This document shows positions 1 through 9,900 of a stretch of DNA of 23,562 nt, in pieces. The DNA lies in contig CAJNOQ010002589.1 of the NCBI GenBank assembly GCA_905250885.1, positions 1 through 23,562 on the forward strand, read 5' to 3'. A program made the translations under genes and the position numbers. The DNA comes from Didymodactylos carnosus. Its lineage: Eukaryota > Rotifera > Eurotatoria > Philodinida > Philodinidae. The notes under the pieces were generated by a model that saw nothing but the letters and a program-made list of their open reading frames with translations, was not told the DNA's origin and made no database searches. The first letter of the stretch is position 1. The number at the start of each line of letters is the position of its first letter.

Positions 1-1529
1 ATATTTTAGAATATATAATCTGAAAGAGGAAACATTTCTCTACAAAATGCACGGCCAAATGATATTTTAACCGTGAAGGTGATGGAACGGCAATCAAATC
101 TTTTACCGGGACCAGAAAACTTTTTTTGGTCCCGATGCCCATCTCTAGTAGCAAACAGTCCTTTTCAGCCAGAAAATCGGGAAATCTTTGCATTAACTTG
201 GCTTTATCAGAAATGTATCCCGAACCTCGTGATCAGCTCACAAATAACTGAAAATGGTCAAGTTCGATTTTTATCTCTTTAGAGATCCGGTTTTACACGG
301 AATAACCGCCTTGAAAAATCAGCGGAAAGCTAGGGAAGGCAAAAGTATAGAACACGAATACACTCATAATAATCATGTAATAAGTGTACGAAAAAATGAT
401 CTCTTTTCGCAAAAAGTTATGTGGTTCGATTCGACAGCCTCTTCTGAGTATTTCTACACAAAATTTTCAAAGTTTTGTAAGACTAACAAAAAAAACTTTT
501 CTTCTATTACACCGCAAATTGTCGTACATTTGTATGGATGTATGACTAATGACGCTATTTAATAAAACAAAATATACTATTTAATCAAGGAAAAGAGAAA
601 GTGAACCGCATGGGTGCAGAAAATAAGAAACATGCTTTATGTTAACTTTGAGAAGGTAGTGGTGGTGTAATAACGCTTTGATTCCTTTCCTGTATTACAG
701 ACACGTTTTGCTGATGTTTGTCTTCATTCCATAAAACCAAACAGTAAGTAAAAACAAATTCTAATCATTGTAGTAAATCGTTATCTTATCGTTAGTCTTT
801 CTCGATTTTAAGCTACACGGTTTACACGGGAAGTAGGCCTGTTTCGATCTGGATCGAATTCTTGAAATTGATCTTTGTTCGTTTTACAGACTACGAACAG
901 CTAAATAAAAATCTTTCCCAAGTTAGATGTGTATAGAGTATCTGCGCTTTGCTGATTCATCTCAACTATGTGTGATACTCCTTGAGCAATCCCTGGCTCG
1001 AAAACACATGGAAATGGGGGTTTTCTTAGTTTAATCCATAGCAACAATAAAGCGGTCGTGTTCGGCACCTAAAAGCTTAGTCAACGTAAGACGCTTAGTA
1101 TTAAGCTAGTTTAGCTATTAAGAACATCTCTGTCGGGATTGTTCAGGAGTGTTAACCGTGATTGCGTAGGTTGCGTTTATCTCTCAGCACGTCAAGCTCC
1201 TTCTAAACAGGAAGACTCAACGAAAGCTAGCGCGAAGTTTACTTGGGTAATTATAACACTAGTAGACAAAAAAATATTTTGATGACATGTTTACCGAGGG
1301 TGAGGTAATTACTACAGTTAATTAGCAGCCATTGCGTATAAATTACAACCTCCCGCCATAGAGCGATGTTCTGGATAAAAATATATTTTGGCTTTTTTAT
1401 TTCATATGAAACAGCAATCATTTCTGAGTAATATGGCTTTTGGCGATTCGAAAAATAATATATCGAATGATATATTCAATGCGCAATTAAAAATAAAGAA
1501 ATTTCCAACTACTTTATCTTTTTCTTTCC
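1..1529. other. Intergenic region without a convincing gene
   Basis: I see no recognisable coding region, tRNA or rRNA here. The short open frames at 73-282 and 254-562 have no family signature, repetitive or compositional support, or splice partners. Small structures are present. An 8-bp inverted repeat (CGGGACCA 107-114, TGGTCCCG 127-134) flanks a T-run. The complement of CTAGAGATGGGC, a motif like hAT transposon ends, occurs at about 138-149 and the motif recurs at about 20416. Intron-like signals (acceptor ending 700, donor at 744, acceptor ending 889) are discussed as a finding. Most likely this is ageing repeat DNA. Confidence 0.5.
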
Positions 1530-2101
1530 GAGTGGGTAAAATCTCACAAATTTACTGCTTTCTTTGTCTTTCCACTGGTTTATTTTCTCGTGTTTATTGT
1601 GTTACTAATAGTGTCAGTGCAGACATATAAATAAGAAAGTTATGATGATGTCTTCTTCTTCCGTGTGTAGTTTATTTTGACTATTCGCTTTTAACATTTA
1701 TGATATAAAATCGTCGTGCATATTGTACACAATAAAAAACACAGAACAATAAAACGAGAAAATTGCGTTTTGTTCTTGTGTGTGTGCATTCAGTACACAG
1801 AGATGCAGTTTGTCTCTATCAGTAACATGCTGTGTTACTGATAGAGACAAAACTGCGTATTACATATACATTCATGTTTATTGTCCGCATAAAGGAACGA
1901 GAAGAAAAATAGAGCAGCACAGAAAAGAAAAATGACGATGATTATGGCACATCAAGATCTTTTTACTCTGAGTCATACCTTTCTTATTTATATGTCTACA
2001 CTGACACTATTAGTAACACAATAAACACAGGAGAATAACACGAGAAAATACGACAGTGAAAAGACAAAGAAAGCAGTAAATTTGTGGGATTTTACTCACT
2101 C
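1530..2101. mobile_element. Fold-back (MITE-like) element with about 110/123-bp imperfect terminal inverted repeats
   Basis: Positions 1530-1639 and 1979-2101 are imperfect reverse complements of each other. They share long runs such as ACAAATTTACTGCTTTCTTT and TGTTACTAATAGTGTCAGTG, with a few substitutions and one gap of about 10 nt. Between them lie further nested inverted repeats, including a strong hairpin at 1805-1856. There is no transposase: the only open frame, 1388-1630, overlaps the left arm and has no family signature. I could not identify a target-site duplication at the outer edges, so the exact boundaries are uncertain. Non-autonomous DNA transposon or fold-back element is the best description. 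The divergence between arms suggests it is older than the elements at 2342 and 18420. Confidence 0.75.
1805..1856. repeat. Hairpin (23/24-nt arms, 5-nt loop) at the centre of the fold-back element
   Basis: The left arm 1805-1827 begins GCAGTTTGTCTCTATCAG. The right arm 1833-1856 is its reverse complement with one extra base in an A-run. The loop TGCTG is 1828-1832. It sits close to the symmetry axis of the 1530-2101 element, so the whole element can fold into one interrupted long hairpin. Confidence 0.9.
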
Positions 2102-2198
2102 AGGTCGATTACGAATTAGTCAAAGCCAACTTCATATTATAATGAAATCCCATGAATCGATGCTGAAGTACCACTTTTCTAATGAGCATGGTGCCTAA

Positions 2199-2275
2199 TA
2201 GAGGTGTGCAACCCGACCCGAAGGTTGGGTACGGGTACGAAGTTGTCGAGTGCGGGTAGAGCAGTTACGGGTACG
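2199..2275. repeat. Possible hAT-type transposon end with GGGTACGGGTACG repeats
   Basis: The sequence beginning TAGAGGTGTGCAACCCGACC resembles hAT-superfamily terminal repeats (TAGAGGTGTGCA-like), and is followed by repeated GGGTACGGGTACG and GGGTAGAG-like words. I could not find a matching opposite end in the window, so this would be a truncated or solitary end. It lies about 70 bp before the large palindrome at 2342 and may belong to the same composite insertion. This rests on resemblance to remembered hAT ends only. Confidence 0.3.
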
Positions 2276-2341
2276 GATTCCATTTTTTTTAAATTTAAAC
2301 CGGAAGGAAGTGGGAAACTCGCAAAATTTTAGTGAAAAAAT

Positions 2342-2591
2342 CAAGGGGGAAAAAGCATACTTCTGTACTTCTGGTACTTCTCCGTACTTCTTGATACTTC
2401 TTCGTACTTCTTCGTACTTTTTTGTACTTCTCCGTACTTCTGAAGTACGAAGTACGAAATACGGGATTTCGTATTTCGTACTTCGTACTTCAGAAGTACG
2501 GAGAAGTACAAAAAAGTACGAAGAAGTACGAAGAAGTATCAAGAAGTACGGAGAAGTACCAGAAGTACAGAAGTATGCTTTTTCCCCCTTG
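2342..2591. repeat. Perfect 122-bp inverted repeat with 6-bp spacer (long hairpin)
   Basis: Positions 2342-2463 and 2470-2591 are exact reverse complements over the full 122 bp, separated only by GGATTT (2464-2469). I compared both arms base by base and found no mismatch. The outer ends are CAAGGGGGAAAAAGCATACT and its complement. The inside of each arm is a degenerate tandem array of about nine units of roughly 10 bp (TACTTCTTCG, TACTTCTCCG and similar). The open frames that cross it on both strands (about 2195-2655) are repeats of the array in translation and not genes. Such a structure can extrude as a cruciform or, if transcribed, form a 122-bp double-stranded RNA. Confidence 0.97.
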
Positions 2592-3257
2592 GAAAAAATG
2601 CAGGAATTTAGCTAACATACACGAAAGTTTAAAAAAGAATTACTTGAGAACGTAATGATAATTTGACATCTTCAGCCGAAAAAGAAAAGTTTTTTAATTC
2701 GATAAGAGTTTCTAAAACGATTTCTAAGTTTCTAAGTTTATTTATATAATGTTTATATAATTTTATTTATAGGATTTGTAACTGCGTATATACAATTACA
2801 AATGCATCCAGTCTGTAGCATGCTAAAAACCAAGAGCCGTCTGAAATGGTTTTTGTTGAGTGAATAACTTGACCTGTTTTCCTCTTTAGTGTACGTATTT
2901 CAGAAAAACATCTTACAACAATCAATTTTAAACTCATCGAGACTATATTTAATGAATCCAAAAGCTAAACTGAATCAACCTATGTAAGCATCTGAATTTT
3001 CAGATAGCCTAGGCTAATTCATAATCTACCTGTATATTAATATATTCTGTAATATAGTTTATACACTCAGTGCTTTTCTCTCACTCTTCCTGCTCATTTT
3101 GAGAAAATTACTGAATACCGAATTATTGAAGCCTTTTTTGTGGTGTCATTGTATGTATTTCTGCATCTTTCATATATTGATTTGTGTATAGACTAAAACT
3201 GAGATTATATTTACAATTTCAGTTTATCCGACTTCATTTATACCCGTACAACTTAAA
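2592..3257. other. Upstream region of the RNF213-like gene; possible 5' UTR splice acceptor at 3222
   Basis: No coding frame is convincing here. Just before the chosen start codon there is a good 3' splice-site context, TTATATTTACAATTTCAG, ending at 3222. The reading frame of exon 1 stays open upstream to the TAG at 3189-3191 but contains no earlier ATG. Two readings fit: transcription includes an intron in the 5' UTR that ends at 3222, or an upstream coding exon exists that I cannot recognise. I prefer the first, because ATG 3258 sits 36 nt after the acceptor and follows AACTTAAA. No TATA box stands out. Confidence 0.35.
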
Positions 3258-6200
3258 ATGACAGTACAGGAAACTGATACTGATTTTTATGCTCTTTACG
3301 ATTCTGGCATGGGCGATGATTTTAAAATTCAGATGTTACTGCCAAATGATGTAAAATGCGAGTTTGATGTAGTAGCAAGCATTCCACTGAATATGAGCAA
3401 AGATTACCCATTTGTCTCAAAATTTTATCATTATAAACTGAAATCGGGCTATTCGAAATCACCGAGTTTCCCATATCTTTGCCAATATTTTATGCGTGTG
3501 TCACAATCGAAATCGTATCAACCAACATATCATTTTGAAGACAAAACAGAGCGCATGCTTGATACCAGGCAACATTGTTACTACATATTTTCCTTACATT
3601 TTGAAAAATCTGGGTGGAGCCATCTGTCCACCTGTCCGGGTGAAAGTGTTCCATTATTCCATCAGTTATGGCGATTCACATATTTAATAATAGTGATGAA
3701 TAAATTGAACACATTCAGTTCATTTATCACACAATTTCTACAACAGAGCAAGGAATATATTGACTATAATGATATGACAAAAATTTTTAAGCAATGTTTG
3801 AAAAATATATGTTTAATTCAAGACGAAATTTCTAGTAATCCAAATGCGATCAGTGCACTCATCTGTATGTTTGGATTAATGGAAATAAATACATCAAATA
3901 TTACACCGGTTTGTGAAGAGGCAAAAAGTTTAATAACTAAAGTTCTACGTGCATTTCTCACACATATGGATAGTGTACTTGAACAATATCGAGATCATAT
4001 CGATTGTGGTTTGATTAATTTGTTGTTTATTGAAATTTTGACAAAGGATATTGACGCCGATATTGATACTATATCAATATTACGTAAAATACCGATTCGC
4101 CAACATGATATTGTAGAGCGATTGATTCAAAAATTATTCAATAATAAACCGTTGATTAAACGAGAAAACTGGTTGGAATTATTTACATTGAAAAAAGACA
4201 AAATAGTTCCCATTGAATGTCTACCAATGATTGCTACATTGAAAGATTATATGACATATGTCACCTCGATCGTATCGCAGGAACAGGATAAAAATACAGA
4301 AGAAAATTTAAGAATGGAATTATCATTGACATTTAATGATTTATTAAGTAAACGTCAGCTTGAAATTAATTGTCGGAGTATTATTTATATACTGAAAGCA
4401 TTATACGAACAGATCAACGATTCGTTGATTGCACGCATCAATCACTACGTATTTGAAAGTAGTGAAGAATTACGAATACAAATACAAAATTATCTTATTT
4501 CATCTGAAGCGTTCAGTCTTGAGCCGGATGAAATTAATGATTTATTTCGATATTATAATCCATATATATTAGAAAAAGTCGATGATAAAACTACATATCT
4601 TGTCAGACATTTGAACAGAACATCAACAGCTAAGAGTAATAGAACAATTGAATTTTATATCAAATGGTTTGAAAATTTCATATGTGATCAACATTATACG
4701 CAAACCACACAAGAATTTGAAAACTTTCAACGTTTATTTGATGCATGGCTACAACAGATTAAACAAAATTCATCATCATTCGATAATGTTCTAAAATCTA
4801 TTGATCAATTATTAAATAAACTTTCTTGTTCTGATAAACGAATGATATATGTTGTAGAATCAATACTGACACTCTGTTTTGAATCGAAAAAAATGGAAGT
4901 AAGCTCAATGAATATCATATGTGAACATGTAAAAAATAATAATTTTCTAAATGAATACAAGATAATATATATGAAAACTATTATTGAGCCAAATATTAAT
5001 AAACTGAAACAAATGAGTATCGATAATCCATTGTATGAACTTCTACAAAATTACAAGATAAAATCTAATGACATATTGAAACAGCTCATTGAATTATGCA
5101 TAAAGAAAATCACACTTGATAAACATTATGTAACAAATGATATACTCGTGGCTGATCGACAGTCGTTCGTTTCTACGATTTTATTTGAACCATGCTTCAA
5201 AGGAACAACAGTTTATCAAACCATCATCAATCTACTTCTCGAACAGCTGAACACATGGGTAAAGGATGGTTTAAAGTATGAAGATTTGCAAAGAGTGTCA
5301 CGGTATAATGATAATCAAAAAGTAAATTTCACCAAAATTTGGGATGATGTTAATTTGTATGCGAAGGACAAAACTGACGTTACCCAGTTGATTAAAAGTA
5401 CTGTTAAAGAAATGGATGATAAAATAAAAATAATCGATGTAATTGATGTATGCCTCAAGCAATACTGTTCCAATTCAAGTGATATTGATGCATACAAATT
5501 GGCCTTGAATGATGTAACCAAAAAGATCAATGACGAACCGATTCGATCAGTTAAAATTTCCGATTGTTTATTGCAAATACTACCATTTGCTATTGAAATT
5601 ATCCCGTATGTAAAATCCACGACGTGGCACCGATATCAACGTAAAAATTCTATTAATCAATCAACATGTCTCACCGATATGATTGCGATAAGAAATTTGT
5701 TTAAAAGATTTCATGATGAACTTGAAAAGGTCTCATTCCAGTGGCAAACCATGACCTTGGAGCAAATTGTTAGACAATTTGAAACCATCGGCTCGTCAAT
5801 TGATACTGAATTAAATCTACTGAAAACACTCATACCATCTTTGGGATTCAGCCCAATAATACACTATTGGAAAGAGCGAGATTACAACAATAAAGTGTGT
5901 CATGGATGTTTAATAATCATCTCTTTCTATCAGCTATCCGATAAAGAAAATGATTATTATCTCACTGTGTTCAATAACCTTTTGTCATTGACTGAACAAA
6001 CTACTGGTGAATTATGTTATCAATACTATCAAGACTACTGTGATAAATTTTCCTCCCAACATACAAAACTACTTCTTGACCTATGTGCACGATATTATAC
6101 TGCCAATGAATTGATCAATTTTCTATCGAATCGAACAGAAAATGATATGAACAATTTGCGAGAGGGTGCTAATGATAACGATGACACAATGATCACAGCG

Positions 6201-6979
6201 GAAAATGTCGGTGATTTTGAACTGTTACATTCGTTTCTTCATCGTATGAAACAATCTAATATTCTCACATTCGATGATTTCATTCAAACAGCCTTACCAT
6301 TAGTCCACACTGACCGTACCATTGTACAGAAACTTGGAGCCTGTACCTCACTTCTGTCTGGTCTTCAACAATTGTTTCTGGAATTGACAGACAAACAAGA
6401 GTCGAAACGTCGGATAATCTTTCTCATTGTTGCACAATCATCCATTCAATTTGAGAAGACGTCACAAAAGAATATTGATGTTTGTATCAATGCTGTTGCA
6501 AAATCATCGTCGTCTAATGATAACAGTTTCAATTATCTGGAAATATGTGAATTACGTGATCGTGCACGACTGATCGAATATTCCAATAATCAACAAATGA
6601 AACCGACAACGGAAATGAATAAAGATTTGGAAATAAAAATGTTACATGATTTTGTTCAATTTGTCAATGTTATTGAAGAACTCTTAAAACAGTTGAATGA
6701 ATTAGCTATGATGGGTTATCCAACTGTTGAACAATTGTGCAATAGAGTATTTGAATGTGTCAAATGTAACTATTCAGAACTCGAACAATTTTCGTTCAGC
6801 ACTTACGAGATTCTTGGCAAATGGAAAGGAAAAGTAAACGAAATATATAGAGTGTATCCTAATTTAACCTATTTTTTCGGTATACAATTCTGGATACTGG
6901 AAGAATACTTATCACAGATGCGTACATTGGACGAAAAACATCCTGGTTATCATCTACTGAAATATCTTGGAAATCCAAA
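3258..6979 (+). CDS. RNF213: RNF213-like exon 1: N-terminal arm/stalk (aa 1-1240)
   Basis: This is one uninterrupted frame of 3,722 nt ending in phase 2 (the last two bases, AA, form codon 1241 with the T at 7054). ATG 3258 is the first in-frame ATG after the TAG at 3189-3191. The first ~150 residues are mixed and beta-like, rich in Tyr/Phe, and could be a degenerate counterpart of the N-terminal region before the stalk; I cannot show a CBM20 fold. From about residue 150 on it is a string of amphipathic helices rich in Leu, Ile, Asn and Lys, as expected for the arm/stalk that supports the AAA ring. There is no signal peptide and no convincing membrane segment. It is shorter than vertebrate RNF213: the AAA3 lysine is residue 1862 here against about 2426 recalled for human. 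Confidence 0.88.
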
Positions 6980-9900
6980 GTGAGTTCTACATTTCAAATG
7001 TACTCGTTTTTTGGAGATTTTTCTTTGTTTAACCTTCATTTTTTATTTTCTAGTTTATTTTACTATCCGGCTTCGATTCTCAACAAAAGTTTGAATGCTG
7101 AAGAACGTTTGGAAAATGTGGGTAAAACAATTACCGATCCACAATTCGATTCAAAACAACAACAAACGAGCATTACTCTAGCGACCAAAAAGATTCTTAT
7201 TGTTGAAACATCCAATCAAGGCCTTTATCGTGGCATCATATCGTTGGCTCGTAGTAACATCGACACATTGCGAATGAATCAATTATTATTTTGTACGACC
7301 GATACAACTTGGATTGAAATTCAATCATTCATCTATCGTTGCATGTATTCCACATGCGATTTTCTGTATCAAATTGTTCAACCAGAACTGTTATCATTTT
7401 ACATTCAAGATCAGGCGTGTCGTCTTATTAAAGAATTAATGGAAGAAGATGATACTAAACAATTTCATTTAGCACTTATCACAACCGATATTCGTATCCA
7501 TTTGGTAAATGGTCTCATTTATACAGACACAGCAAAATTTGTACACGATACCGAACTAATCAATGAAAACCAATTAACGGAACTTATTCGACGAAAAGTG
7601 AAACATTGTCAAGTTTATTCATCGAAAATAACTGGACAAGGTAAGACAGAAACAATACAAAAGTTTATTCATCAATTGGGAAAGAATTGTGTGAAATTTC
7701 CATTGTCTGGAGATTTGAATCTGGATCAGATTGCCAGACGTTTGCTCAATTATGGACCCGTATTGAAAACTTTCGCCATCCATTTCGATGTTGGTGTGGT
7801 CAATGATATTAATCTGTTGAACAAAGTGTTATTTTCATTGTGTTTTCTTCGTAGTTATTGTTTTTCAGACACATATATTCACATACCCGATGAAACTATG
7901 TTGTGTTTCGAATTAGATTCATTTTATTATGAAAATGAACAATATGAAATCATTCTATTTAAATATCTGACAGATACGGTCACAGTCAAATTCGATTTGA
8001 ATGAAATAATTTTGAATCCAAAAATAGAGTTTGTCGCCAAATATTTAAGTGCAATTGAAAATAAAACCATTCAACATAAAGATATAAATTTAGAGGATGT
8101 TGATACGATTGATAAACACACTTGCATACGACTGTTGAGAACCTATTTTCTCAAAGATAAAAATAAAAACTATCTCACGTGGACACAGTTGCATATATTT
8201 ATATCCGTGTTTTATACGTTATTCAATGGATTTTCAAAATGTGGTTACTTTCTCGTTGATCTAATACCCACACGAAATCTAAGAATGGATATTGTGATGG
8301 CATTGGTACAATCAGCCAATCAATTTACTATAATGTCTGTTGAAAATGTTCGTAAACGACAACAGAATCCATTGTTACAATACTCCAATGAAACGCTGAC
8401 AGATACAATTGTCCGCTGGTCGGAAACACAGCCGTTTACACTAGTATTCACTGATACGCATGACCCGATCTTTGTTTATAAAACATTGAACGATGTTCCA
8501 AATGCATTGATACAGTATTTGGAAATATATCAAAGATCAGCTGGGAGGCAAACGATGAATGATGAAAATATCCGATACGATGTGTTTATCGATTATAATA
8601 ACGTGACTCACACGCAGTTCTTTTCGAAACTGGCATCACTCTCAAAAAAATTTATTAACAAATCGATCTGTATCAGATGTTTTAAACAATATCCGTATAA
8701 AAACGAAGTTTGTACGAGCTGTCATCCTCAACAAGCTCTTTTACGACCGATAAGTTCAAGTACAACTGATGTCAACAATTTCCAGTTACGGATAGCACAA
8801 CTACTTGAAACAGAATATGTGATTACTGCCGATAACTTCATCAAAATGTTATTGATCTATTTGAGAGCACAAAGTGGACTACCAATATTAATCATGGGCG
8901 AAACAGGTCAGAAAAGAGTGTCTTGAGTTCACTTATGAATTGTCCTAGCTTTGAAAATCTGTCAATACTTGTAACTCTGAGAATTATTGAAGGCGTTTTC
9001 CAACAAAAGGTACCATTAAACAAGATGTTTTCGCTTGTTGTTTTAGAAATAGGCTACAGGAACAAAACTCGTTTAGGTTTGGTACATTTTACAGCACCTT
9101 AGAAACGTTTTGTAAGCGAAATAGTTCGATGAGTTTTGTTATCAAACCTTTGGAGCTTCAAATAAGCCATTTGGATTTTTCAAAAATAATTTTCAAAGAT
9201 GCTATGAACAACTGTTAACGTATGGTGAAAACAATCCACCGTTTTAGAAGGGATTCGGTAGCTCCCGATCTACAACGCTACGAAACAAAAAACTTTTTTT
9301 TATATATAACTTCTCTATCCTTACACGAAAAACATTTGAATGTAGCATTTTATGAGATGTTTTAAACCTCGGAGACAAATTGCGTTTCACGTTTATCTGT
9401 TTGTTTTATTTCAAGGTTGTGGAAAAACGGCTTTAATCACATTTTTATGCCAAAAGATTCTAGACGATGAATTGGAAGTCTTACGTATTCATGCCGGTTT
9501 GACAAGTTCGCAAATCATCGATAAAATGGAACAATTCATTGCAAAAGCCACTACATTTATCGCTCCGAAACGGTTATGGATATTTTTTGATGAATTCAAT
9601 ACAACAGAAAATATCGGTCTAATTAAAGAGATCACATGTGAACGAACACTACTGGGAAAATCATTGCCGAACAATCTGGTCCTATTAGGTGCATGTAATC
9701 CAAGTCGTATGAAAATGAAACGAGACGGCAATGCTGTTGCCGATGGCAATGAAATTGGCCTGTCTATTGATCGATATGAAATGCAACAACTGACAAACGG
9801 TGATCGACTTTTATATACAGTCGTACCCATTCCGGAAACAATGATTGAACACATATGGGATTTCGGCTTTCTGACACCACTTGCCGAACGAAAGTACATT

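Noticed and set aside
73..562. Two short plus-strand open frames near the left edge
   Set aside because: They have no motif, no family resemblance and no splice partners; they look like chance frames in repeat DNA.
941..1010. Possible tRNA because of GGCTCGAAA (B-box-like)
   Set aside because: No A box or acceptor-stem pairing could be found around it.
2342..2591. CRISPR-like or satellite array
   Set aside because: The units are degenerate, have no spacers, and are arranged as one large inverted repeat; the context is eukaryotic.
2195..2655. Three open frames of 77-121 codons on both strands
   Set aside because: They are translations of the 122-bp palindrome and its 10-bp units; the repetitive peptides mirror each other on the two strands.
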